Shown here: positions 18,987 through 28,217 of the stretch, piece by piece
Position numbering within the stretch: position 1 is the first letter of the stretch
Layout of the letters: each line of letters opens with the position of its first letter
Source of the DNA: Echinostoma caproni
Taxonomy: Eukaryota > Platyhelminthes > Trematoda > Plagiorchiida > Echinostomatidae
Direction of reading: 5' to 3'
Assembly (NCBI GenBank): GCA_900618425.1
Contig: UZAN01041575.1
Span: 2,146-30,362 of the forward strand
DNA: 28,217 bases
Notes under the pieces: generated by a model
Database searches by the model: none
What the model was told of the DNA's origin: nothing
What the model saw: the letters and a program-made list of their open reading frames with translations, nothing else
Made by a program: the position numbers and the translations under genes

Positions 18987-19833
18987 ATACGAAATCTCCT
19001 ACTCAACTAAAATAACAGCTATACAGAAAAGATTCATCCCTTCACTAGATAAACAGTTTTTCTCCTTGTCCAAGTTTCTCCTCTTTTGTCCACTCGGGGT
19101 GTTTTCATTCTGTTGATAACTATCTCTAATCGCGTGTAGTGTTGCACTCGGTCTGAGTTCAGGTTCGTATCTCTTCTATTCAATAAAGTATCCACGCGAA
19201 TGTGTGTGTGTGCTGATCAAATTGAACTCGAGTTCCGTCATGTGACTACTACACTCGCTTCTTTTGTACCGCGTACTTCTATCACCGATTCCGGTCCTGG
19301 GAGGCAAGAACAGATCGCAAGGATTGCTTTTTGATGGTTCAGTCTCCTACCCCGATTCCACTACTTCGATGCATCCCCACCCCCATTATCATCTTCTGGG
19401 TATTTTTCTTTGGTCCTTTGTGTGTTGTTGTAAGCTTCTGATTATTCACTATTTTAAACAATGTTTACGCTTCGCAGTATACTTGCTGATTGTTTTCTCT
19501 TCATGGCTTATGCTTGTAGATCATTTTTAAATTAGTATGACCGTTCATAGCAGAAGGGCCTTCCCAGTTGTGGAACAGAAGAACAGTGCTTCCGACTGAG
19601 AGAACACCAAAACCACTACTGTGCGATGCACCCTACATCTTCAATAGCTTATGTGTGATGTATTCGTGGATTCCGGAACACTTAAATGCCTGCCCCTAGT
19701 ATGTTTCACCGTCAGGCTGTTCTGTATTCGATGTATAGATTCACAGGACCTTGCACGGCACGAGTTTGTATGCATGTGCGTTTGCACATCAGTTCTGAAT
19801 TCAATCTACTCCACAGGACCACAAGCCTTATTT

Positions 19834-19885
19834 ATGTCCTCGAAACGTACCCGTTTCTCGGAATTGTGGGCTCTGTTGTATAAAT
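19834..19885 (+). CDS. Candidate first exon of the ataxin-10-like gene (weak)
   Basis: An ATG opens MSSKRTRFSELWALLYK, a helix-like N-terminus, followed by a possible donor (AAAT|GTGAAC, phase 1). Joined to a candidate exon starting at 20115 the frame stays open and both parts look helical. The donor is only fair and no similarity confirms it. Confidence 0.22.
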
Positions 19886-20114
19886 GTGAACAGGACTGCA
19901 GGATTACTATCTGCGCGCGTTTCTTCCAGTGACAGGATAAAAATAATGATTTTACCTATGATCTGAGGTGTTCACCGAGCTTGACGCTTTCGTCGAACAC
20001 GTTTCAGTACCGAATAAGTCACCTCAGCTGTTTGTCAGTATTTAACGGCTCTCCCGGCAATGTGAACGTATGATTGAAACTGCAACTTTCGTTAATGTTT
20101 CGTGCTTATGTCAG

Positions 20115-20224
20115 TGCAGAGCTGCGAGAATCCTGATCTGCGTGACATGCGAAACATGTGGTTATACCCGAGTTCAACCTTACTGGAGCTTCTTAGTTTT
20201 TTCTTGCCACAAAATAGGGAAAAT
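20115..20224 (+). CDS. Candidate second exon of the ataxin-10-like gene (weak)
   Basis: Acceptor tgcttatgtcag (AG at 20113-20114), entering in phase 1. The frame encodes QSCENPDLRDMRNMWLYPSS and then LLELLSFFLPQNREN, Leu-rich as in the large exon at 21057. The required phase-0 donor is not clear: AAT|GTACCA is assumed, and the frame stays open to TGA at about 20288. Confidence 0.22.
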
Positions 20225-21056
20225 GTACCAGTCCGATTGTGTTTTAAAGTTGAGGTTGAGAGGATCCCTATAGCTGGAGCCAGCTTTTGATTCTGCGTTT
20301 AAAAAGAACAAAACTATTTATTTATTGTTAGACAGAAGTGAAGGATTTCTGGTCAACAGATCAGTATAGAAGGAAAGTTACTCAATTTTATTTGGATCAT
20401 TGGTAAGTAAAACATAATTTGTGTAAGCCTAAATCGCATTGTTCCTCTCTATCGTACTACTTTCTGGGTTCGATAACTGACTCGTGACCGCTAGAGGTAA
20501 CGTATACAATTGAGTTGTCAAGTCGAATTTATTCAAATGAATATTGTGCTACAATACTGGTAGTCCGCATTGTTTTCACCCGCATCTTTTCTTACCGAAC
20601 ACCAAGTGTACATTGAAACATTTTGCGAAAGGATTTGATGTGCAACACCGTTTCATTGTGGAAGGTATAACGGTTCAGCCTTGGATTTATAATATCTATG
20701 TATTGATGACCAATAATATCAAAAAAGTAACTAAAGAGCTTTGTTTTCAAATATTTATTTAGTACGGTGACAGTTTCATCGTCCTTATGGTTTGGCAAGT
20801 TTTCGTGATCAGGTTTTGAATGTGTCCAGCACCTCATTGATCCACAGTCCACTCAGCGGTTGACGTTGGCTTATTTCGTTTGCTACCATCATGAACGACC
20901 GCATGGTGTCTAAAATACGGATAATATAGTGGTTATACAAAAACGTGCCTTACACAAAGATTCCGATGTATTCCACCGAACGAATTGTTTTTGACCCGAG
21001 TTTTTGATATCCCGTTCATCGCTCCAACACCATATCTATTCTTTGTTCTCTCACAG

Positions 21057-22175
21057 GAGCATGCGAACTGGCGATCAGATTTGGAGGCTGTCCTTCAACA
21101 GCTCTCCCACGCCTCAGTACTGTTCGTGCACGTGGCTGGTTGTGATCAACCTGACTGGACTAATCGTGGAGATTTGTTAATGAATGAGCAAAATCTTATC
21201 GATCCGCTGCGTGCCCTTCGCACATGGGCTGCATTGGTTCCCGACTTACTGACGGATCAGACGGAAGTCGTCACACAGTTACTTCTAAGCGTTCTCACAC
21301 AAATGACCAACTTTTTAGATGCTCTTTTACTAGTCCTCTATCGTGATGGAGAGCTCTCATCGCAGTGGACCGTGTTGAAGCAAGTGGAACAAAAACATTT
21401 TGTACTTTCTTTGTCCATATCTCTCCAGTGTCTGTGTAACTTATTAAGTGCGAGTAAAACGGTTAATCAGTGTGTTTCTGCCAAGCACTTGCAATTCTTG
21501 CTATCGGTACTTCTAACAGGTTTCAGACCCCGATTACTTTTGGGGTCATTGACTGATCATCCCCTGTCGGCTCAATTCCCCTTACAAAGCAGTCGTATGG
21601 GCAGTTATGCAGCAATGCTATATTATTCAGTATTACTTCAATTCGAATCAAGCAGCCTGATATCGGACACTGAGGGTTTGGAGTTACTCGCGCGCAAAAT
21701 GATTTTGGATGTTGTCGTGCTTCAATCACTCGTTTTTCAGTGCACAGTGCCTGAAGTCGAGGACAATACTTTGCAGACACATTGTCAACTTCACTACAGA
21801 CTTCTCTTGTCAAAGTTGGCTGTAATATTATCTGGCCACCGGTGGAATATTGATCCTGAAACTGACACAGCGGTTGCATGTACCCGAACGGGACAGCTGA
21901 TGCCAATAGTGGTTTGTGCCACCGGTCTCGTGATGTTTTTTCGTTCGGACGACTTGAGACCGGTCGACACACCGACTGGTGCTGAGCGATGTTTGGAGGC
22001 ACAAACTATCCGTCCGTGTTTGACATTTTATGACTTGTACAAGAGAACGCAGAAATCAGTGGCAAGTATAGTGAACGGATTAATCGATATGTTCGATCAA
22101 GAGTGTCGGAATTGGATTTCATCGTTACTGCGACTGATTGAAACCGATCCAAATGAGCACGAAGTCTTGAAATCG
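21057..22175 (+). CDS. ATXN10: Ataxin-10-like gene, large helical-repeat exon
   Basis: Acceptor ttctctcacag, donor TCG|GTATGA, 373 codons without a stop. It starts EHANWRSDLEAVLQQLSHAS. Many Leu-rich helices follow (VVTQLLLSVLTQMTNFLDAL, LLLSKLAVILSGH). The frame stays open upstream to about 20985, but that part lies before a strong acceptor and begins with TTG, so it is read as intron. Confidence 0.82.
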
Positions 22176-25100
22176 GTATGACTTTTCAATCGATGGTAAA
22201 TGTATTTCCTTCATCTCCATTGAGTTTCCTATCCTTGTTGAGAGTTTGATCGATCTCAATAATTGCCACTTTAACGTAGCGCAGCAAACTGAACTCAGTT
22301 ATACGTTTATGATCTGCGTTGAATCTGACCGATGTCATCTACTTCGGACGGTTTCTGTGCTTGCAAACTGGCCATGGCTCTGTTAATGCGAGTAGGCGAG
22401 GAATGTTTTTTTTACAGAAAATTAATGACTTATCATCTGGTTTCTTTCACATGAGTGTAGTTTCGGTTTCTGTCTTCACAGAACCTAATGATCAAGCATG
22501 TGATACACTTCTGTTCTGTCTACAGCTTTCCGGGCTCGATCATTAGTTTTGTACATGAGGGTTTACAGTTCTGCTGATTCCCAGTTGTGGTGAGAAAGCC
22601 GTTCTTTTCAGCCTGTTTCTTTTGTTTTACGTTTGAAAAATTTCATCTTAACAAACTATTACTGTCAGAATGAGTTGCTTGAAGGATTGAAAAGGAGAGT
22701 ACTTCAAAATAAGCTTTTTCTCGATCTTGTCATGATACTTTCAGTTGCATAGGTTTTTAATTGATGATGTTTCGAGATCGCCAATCCCGATGTTCTGACT
22801 GTATCATCAGACGGTAAGCGGATTTTTCACTCTACTTTTCCAAAACTTGTTAAGGTTTTGGGAACATACCTTGATTGGTTCAAGTCACAATGGAACCCCA
22901 TGTCCCAGCAGGCTACCCAATTGAATACTATCACTTTACTCTTTACACAATTCAGGATCCTGTCATCTTTTTTTTACAGTCACATGCTGTCCTTTCCTAT
23001 GGGTTGAAAATATAATCAAACCTGAACCCCGAGTTAGAAAGAGAAACTTAGCTCTGTTTTCACTGTTTTGTTTCAGTTTTTGTTTACTCTGTACATTGAA
23101 ACAAACCTTTCCCGAGATTAATTTCAAAAGAAAAAACCATATTGCAATACTGCACGATTTATGTTCAGGACCATTTCGCTACATCTCAACATGGTGCATA
23201 CTGCAGAAAATACAGTGTTTATATAGGGCTTTATCATAGCAACAAAGCAAAGCAAAATACATTAAAAACGGACAAAACATAAAAGGGTGAGGGGTAAAAG
23301 GACCAATATCACCAGGGTAGAGAGAGACTAACATAAAGTTCTTTTAGCTGATACAGGGGGGGGGCTTTCATCGATTAATCGCAATCGCTGCAGCAAACCT
23401 TAGCAATCTTGCGAATTGTGACTTGTAGACAATTGGAAACGCTGTGCCTCGGCCGACCTGGTGTTGCGTCATCAGCAGATGTCGAGCAATTGCTGAGGAC
23501 GGGGTCTTGTAGTTTCGACCGTCGTTTCTATGCAGCGGACTTGACCTCAATTGGGTCAGCTGATTTTGGACCCAATTCGGAATACGTTCCACCACGCGAT
23601 TGCGTAATTGTTGCTCTGCTCGGCCCACGTAGGTGGTTCCGCAACCACATTGAAATTGGTATATTGGATTACAGTTGGCGCACAGAGGCAGACGTTCTTC
23701 TGCTGGGGGTGTGGGTATCCTGGTTGTCCGGTAGATGATTTAGAGGTCGGCTACGTAGTAGGTTCGAACGATTTCTGACCTCAGTTGTTTGTAAAGCCGG
23801 CTTGGAATTGAACGTGCAATGTGACCCGCATTTTGGGATCTGACGCAATCGGTTCTTTTGCTATTTTCGGTTTGCTATGCTTATTAACAAACGCTTCGGG
23901 GTAAGCATTTTTTGCTAAAAACTCCCGGAGGTTTTGCAGTTCTTGTTCAATTCTGTCTTCCGTGCAGATTCGCCTCGTTCTGTCAAATAAGGTCCGAACA
24001 AGACCACGTTTGTACTCCAGGGGCATAAAGTTCTCGAAGTGTAAATATTGGCCTGTCCACATTTCCCTTCGATAAACGGATCGAGCAATCGTTCTCTTCT
24101 GGTTGTATCTGGTCATGTCAAGGAAATTAAGTGTGTTGTTGGATTCATATTCCATTGTGAAGTGTTTATTTGGATGTAGTCTGTTGAGTTCATTCATACT
24201 CTGTATGTTGTCACCGAAAATTCTTACATGGGTTCCAAATACTAGATGTTTGAAGATATCATTGTCTTCCTTCATTCTCAATTTAGTGTGATGGTCCATG
24301 GAATGTTTTGAAATTTATGTTTTCCGTAAGCAATGAGTGTTTTTCATTTTTCTTTTCGCTCCAATTTACTCACAACCAACCATGTATGATTCTTAACACA
24401 AATACACCAAAGAACTGTTTTATAGCAAACCGTGAAATATCATCAATGAACGCTTCTGAATTAATGTTAAAATCGTCCTAGGTTGCTATTTTAAAACACG
24501 CCTTTGATTCTGTTCTCCCCTACTTCTATGAAGGAATCTGGGGGTTCGGCTTTTCCGTTCGCCCAACTCCGAGGTGTGGTTCACCTTTTGTCTGAATCGG
24601 TCTTTTCCGAATCAACATGTCAGCGACATTCAATATCAATTCCCGAAGGTATCGATGCCGAAGGAGAATCTGCAGAGAGACTCTGGAATCGAATTTGTGA
24701 CTTGCTTGTATTCTGGAATGCATCCTCTGATTGGTTAGATCAGATATTTCCATCGTCCGTCGAAGCGGTTCATCGTCGCAGTGTGAACGGTGAGCCGTGT
24801 ACCGTTTACCCATCTCGGATGGCTCGAACCTGGGTAAGTCTCTCCTTCACCTTTTTGTTACACCTTGTCTGACTTTGTTCGCTTTCGAATAAAAGTTGAC
24901 ATCCGTTCAATTAAACTGCGTGAATATATCCGTCGTTCTCTTTAAGCATTAACTTATGTTCTTATTACACTCCAGAAAAGATGCGTCGTGTCTCTAATCT
25001 ATCACGCTGCGTGTCGCCGTTGTGCACCTCCTTTGTTGATCGATGATTGTATTGATTATTAACCCCACCCGCGTTTACGCCATATTAAGAGTTACCTACT

Positions 25101-26534
25101 CATGTGCAGATTGTACTTGAAACACGCTCTTCCTCTCTCCCGTCGATTGCCACTTGATTACTACCTTTTTGTCATTCCGATTGAACTTGGTTCATAATTT
25201 TGCATACAATTTATCTAACTGAACCCGATGTTTTTCGAATCTCCCCAACTACATATATATTGTTTGTTGTTACGGCTAGGGTGTTTTTATTACATATGAG
25301 AGTATGACACTAAAAGGCCTAACTTAGAAAATCTGAGAATACACTGTTGACGGAACATCGGCTGGATCATTAATGATATAACCAGGTTGTTGCTCTTGCG
25401 TATAAAAGGACTGGTAAATCACTCTGGATAGTTAATTTGTCATTGGTACCGTAAACAATTCCATTGTCAATCATCTGATCGACGGGTCATCGAATGAAGA
25501 TCGATGCAGCCCTCTGCTCTCCTACCCTTCCAATGCGCTAGTTATGCTCGCCAATTCCAATAAAGGGACGATAAGCGTCCATCATCTCTCATCTGATTAG
25601 TGCATATAAAAGCAATATTGTCACGCCTAAGAACTACCACTACTGTTAGCACAAATAGTGCTCAACATCAATCGTCTCTCCATGTTACGACCTCAGCTGA
25701 GATAATCATGAGCTTAGTTCAACCGTAACCCTGTTCTAAATACCAAGTCTTTGGTTAATTTATATAATCTAAACGAAGAATCGTTGAAAACGGGTGTTCG
25801 TCTTCGACCCTGTGTTCTCAGGTTATGAACCTTGAGTGACAAATGAATTGAAACGGTTCACTTTCAGGCTATCATGGCATCAGTATATTACCGCGAAACG
25901 AACATCGTTCGCTTATCCCTATGTTCTGGTTTTAACGGCATGTGGAACAGAACTTGAATTCTTTAATTTCGACGCGTCATCATCCCTCTTCGTCACTGAC
26001 TATTTTTACGCAAAGCATGTTGCCTACTTGCTTTTTGTCAGTAGTCAGGCGTGAACCTGAATGTTTTGCCGTAGATGATACTAACTTCATTATGCCTTAG
26101 TGATTTGCATTCTAATCGTGAGCTTTCGTGGTTCATTTATTACTCCTCACTTTCATGTTCTAACTTATTTTCAGCGGACAATACCATCAACATCTCCACT
26201 GTCACTTTGTCAAGCTGTCGGCTTCCTACATGATTGTTTGAGATGCATGACCGGGCTGATCTCCATGTTTCCTCAGTTATCGTTCGCGTTGGCCTCCCAC
26301 TCACTTGGATTTCAAATTCCCGATTCTGTTTTACGATCTAATTTTCGTCCCAAGAGAACGGCATTCCAATGCATTTTAGATGCGACAAATCGGGATAGAC
26401 TCAATCCATTAGCTTCGGAATGGAGTATATTGCTGATCAAATTGGCTGTGAAACCAGAATCCACAGACGAAAAAGCGCTGAAAGGAGCACGACTGTTGTC
26501 TTCTGAACTGAATAACCTTCAATTGTTTCGTTGA
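21057..26534 (+). CDS. ATXN10: Ataxin-10-like helical-repeat protein, C-terminal 592 codons in three exons
   Basis: Solid exons are 21057-22175, 24534-24833 and 26175-26534. All junctions are phase 0, and TGA is at 26532-26534. The protein is almost all amphipathic helix, Leu-rich, as in ARM/HEAT proteins. In exon 1, SLQCLCNLLSASKTVNQ and, later, GSYAAMLYYSVL align by eye with the ataxin-10 pattern GLQ-x-LGN-x-AS...YSSMILF. In the last exon, CILDATNRDRLNPLASEW resembles the C-terminal ataxin-10 domain (ILD-x-x-N-x-D-x-x-NP-x-x-x-EW-x-I). About 25 residues usually present before this motif seem missing. Known for human ATXN10: a cytoplasmic/centrosomal ARM-repeat protein needed for neurite growth and cytokinesis. 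It could be another ARM-fold protein. No ATG precedes the first solid exon in frame after its acceptor, so upstream exons must exist. Confidence 0.58.
22176..23349. other. Ataxin-10-like intron, no gene seen
   Basis: Intron sequence up to the Penelope-like element. An A-rich patch (about 23235-23290) and a run of nine G (about 23356) lie just beside the 3' end of the antisense element. Confidence 0.5.
23350..24299 (-). mobile_element. Penelope-like element fragment: RT C-terminus and GIY-YIG endonuclease
   Basis: Minus strand 24299-23784 encodes MNELNRLHPNKHFTMEYESN and NTLNFLDM, then WTGQYLHF, YKRGLVRTLFDRTRRIC and NAYPEAFVNKH. This is the signature order of the RT C-terminal domain in Penelope-like elements. 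A stop and shift follow. Then LCANCNPIYQFQCGCGTTYVG begins the GIY-YIG domain, and RNRVVERI, SAIARHL and FPIVYKSQFARLLRFAAAIA continue to about 23368. The family usually has Glu in RFAEA (the catalytic acid), but here it reads RFAAA. The catalytic RT half is absent. It sits antisense in an intron and is dead. Confidence 0.82.
24534..24833 (+). CDS. ATXN10: Ataxin-10-like gene, middle exon
   Basis: Acceptor tacttctatgaag, donor TGG|GTAAGT, exactly 100 codons, phase 0 at both ends. It begins ESGGSAFPFAQLRGVVHLL. The FPF-x(n)-L pattern recalls the WPFLIITDLFL segment of ataxin-10. It contains WNRICDLLVFWNASSDWL, a probable helix. Confidence 0.78.
24834..26174. other. Ataxin-10-like last intron, no gene seen
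   Basis: 1.34 kb with no convincing coding sequence. A 72-codon frame at 25836-26054 has no recognisable motif. The phases of the flanking exons agree without an extra exon. Confidence 0.5.
26175..26534 (+). CDS. ATXN10: Ataxin-10-like gene, terminal exon
   Basis: Acceptor ttattttcag, phase 0, 119 codons then TGA. The NPLASEW motif lies near 26403-26423. After it come about 37 residues (KPESTDEKALKGARLLSSEL), close to the length left after the motif in ataxin-10. The poly(A) signal is about 30 nt downstream. Confidence 0.78.
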   Translation, partial: RTIPSTSPLSLCQAVGFLHDCLRCMTGLISMFPQLSFALASHSLGFQIPDSVLRSNFRPKRTAFQCILDATNRDRLNPLASEWSILLIKLAVKPESTDEKALKGARLLSSELNNLQLFR

Positions 26535-26562
26535 ATTTGTAAATCGGAATTCTCTTTGAACG

Positions 26563-26568
26563 AATAAA
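26563..26568 (+). terminator. Poly(A) signal of the ataxin-10-like gene
   Basis: AATAAA 29 nt after the TGA stop. The very short 3' UTR and the in-frame stop support the gene ending here. Confidence 0.6.
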
Positions 26569-27041
26569 TGGTTTCACATTACAGGTGTTTCTGGTTTCAA
26601 TTAAATATAAATATCTATTTCGTAATTATTTTTTGATTTCATCTGATGGAGCAGGTGTCAGACTATCGTTTTTTCTTGAAAAGTCCCAGTGTAACAACCA
26701 ATAAATATTTATTACGTCTGAGGAAATAAATCCGTGATTTTAATGTATTTCAATGAAAAGTATTTGGTACTTCTGGTATGAAATTTCCAGTTAATGTCTG
26801 TAGAGCCTCCACGGGTGTAATGATAAATCTTACCACTGCGAATCACTGATCAGCCATCATAGAAATGTTCTTTGAATCAAATTTCACATGAGAGGTCAGA
26901 GCAGATCTGATCGTAGAATCGGTCGAAGAGAGGACGATCTGTGTGATCCATGCTAATTTTTCTCTTCGCTGTATTTCAAAACGAGTTTTATCGACCTATA
27001 TGCTATGAGCTCCGTGCGAATGGATGCCAGAAAGTAAAAAT
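26569..27041. other. Intergenic region, no gene seen
   Basis: AT-rich DNA after the ataxin-10-like poly(A) signal. No coding or RNA feature is supported. Confidence 0.5.
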
Positions 27042-27190
27042 GACCTAGCGGGGCCTTGTGTGCTTCGCCACTCCAAGTTCCGGGACTTAGGTTACCGGTT
27101 TCCATCATTGAATAGTAGGTCTTCGTAACTACGGGGTTTAGCCGGTCTGCTGTTAATCACATATACATGTGTGCAATAAAAATTCGTTCC
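27042..27190 (+). mobile_element. SINE-like element, 5'-truncated second copy
   Basis: The sequence gacctagcggggccttgtgt through gtgcaataaaa aligns along its length with about 13893-14030 (shared blocks: ttcgccactc, ggttaccg/gcggttacc, catca, tcat/atcacat, ataaaa). Identity by eye is roughly 70%. The tRNA-like head is missing. Confidence 0.5.
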
Positions 27191-27329
27191 CTCACCGGTT
27201 ATTTATCATTTCATGCGTCAGTACTACTTCTGATTGAGTCATGTGATTCACCAGTCATATTGGTTGTTTCATATTTTCTTTTATTACTCAACCACCTCCC
27301 CGCGCTTCACTGTACTTTTTATTCTTTAG

Positions 27330-27793
27330 TGTGCATCCAGTAGCATTCGTGAGGGAGTCAGACTTTGTTTCGGATTCAATGGGAACACGCTACCACCTGT
27401 TCGCGCATGTGTTGAAAAATGTGCTGAAAACCTCGACAAGTTGTTCAGTCTTTACCCACAATAAACCGCTAAGCGAGCCTGTTCTCAGGAAGGCGATCGC
27501 GTTGCAGTTCCCTCGGTCCTTTTGTTCGAGTTTTGCTCAAAACCATCCTCACTTGGAAGCTGTTCCTTTAGGACAGTTAACTCAGGAACCAGCTCATTCT
27601 CGTCTCTATTCACTCACAGCTCTAGCAAAGGCCGAGAGTGGGCTTGGGCGCTGGCGTGCGGATGTTTCAACAAGCGAGGTGATGTCCGTGGACAGTCTAT
27701 TGATTCAACCATTGAGTAAAGCATGGAATTTGAAACCCCGTACCATTTGGCATCTGTTGTCTTTCATTTGCACAACCAGTGATCAGGAGTTGT
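27330..27793 (+). CDS. Possible exon of an unrecognised downstream gene
   Basis: A pyrimidine-rich acceptor (tactttttattctttag) comes before 27330, and a near-consensus donor (TTGT|GTACGT) follows 27793. One frame is open throughout (contains KPLSEPVLRKAIALQFPRSF and SKAWNLKPRTIWHLLSFI), with an ATG at 27379 that could be a start. A second frame is open only to 27464 but also looks helical (VRACVEKCAENLDKLFSLYP). I do not recognise either. It follows the ataxin-10-like gene's stop and poly(A) signal, so it probably belongs to a separate gene running off the window. Confidence 0.35.
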
Positions 27794-28217
27794 GTACGTT
27801 TTGGTCTCACTATTGTTTGTTTGTCATAGCATGCACTTTTCGTTTTACTACAACGTTTTGGGCAAAAGTTGGCCTTGCGTTGGCACGTAGCAAATGATTT
27901 TCGAGTATAAATGCGTCGAGGTTTCCTTTGCCTTTGTGAAAGTCATTTTTCTTCAAGTTTTACTATACACTTTCAGGATGAAGTACTTGATTCCTGCAGG
28001 AAATTTGCGATATTTCCCGCAATCGGTTGCGTGTCCTCAGAAAAGAAAGGTCTTAATGAACACCCCTAGATAATTTAATTGCAGGGGTCAAATAAAATTT
28101 ATTGTGGACGATTTATTTTCTCTGAGCTTCAGCAACAAATTTAACATGTTACATCTTTTCTTGTTTTTGTTTTTTACGTTGCACCAAAGCTAGCAGATCT
28201 CATCAGACGCTAGCATT
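27794..28217. other. Probable intron start of the unrecognised gene, window end
   Basis: Follows the GTACGT donor at 27794. No further exon is recognised before the window ends. Confidence 0.35.

Noticed and set aside
20985..21056. Start of the 398-codon frame as an N-terminus
   Set aside because: It begins with TTG, lies before a strong acceptor (ttctctcacag) and looks like intron.
1..28217. Hammerhead ribozyme as found in some fluke SINEs
   Set aside because: No CTGATGA...GAAA core with suitable stems was found on either strand by eye.

Overview
The window reads as nuclear DNA of a flatworm, most likely a digenean fluke. The reasons are split genes with GT-AG introns, many decayed non-LTR retrotransposon pieces whose reverse transcriptase and endonuclease resemble the CR1-like elements common in trematodes, a Penelope-like element, tRNA-headed SINE-like repeats, and moderate GC content. 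The organism is an inference; species cannot be told from this sequence. There is no bacterial operon structure and no CRISPR array.

Gene 1 (1240-18047, + strand) is an EMSY homologue. Eight exons join in phase to 1,024 codons plus a stop. The first exon holds a clear ENT domain and the second holds the block that follows it in animal EMSY. The rest is Ser/Thr/Pro-rich, with two small basic clusters. Its introns carry nearly all the mobile-element debris in the first half of the window.

Gene 2 (three solid exons at 21057-22175, 24534-24833 and 26175-26534, + strand) is a helical-repeat protein that looks like ataxin-10. Its C-terminal exon carries an NP-x(3)-EW signature like that of the ataxin-10 C-terminal domain. 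The N-terminal exons are uncertain; two candidates are listed. A Penelope-like element (antisense, with a GIY-YIG endonuclease remnant) lies in its second-last intron. Gene 2 ends at a stop and a poly(A) signal near 26563. A possible exon of an unrecognised third gene starts at 27330.

Mobile elements: CR1-like pieces lie at 1-385 (+), about 2280-3416 (-), about 8380-9030 (-), about 9100-10790 (+) and about 12880-14290 (+). The last is interrupted by a SINE at 13759-14036. The most unusual feature is a 334-bp tract that is identical, base for base, in opposite orientation in two of these old, diverged copies (2441-2774 and 12958-13291). It lies in EMSY introns 2 and 4 and brackets exons 3 and 4. 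This suggests gene conversion or an assembly artefact, and it makes a pairing arrangement of the kind that can drive back-splicing. A small broken two-membrane-segment ORF (11343-11575) sits in EMSY intron 3.
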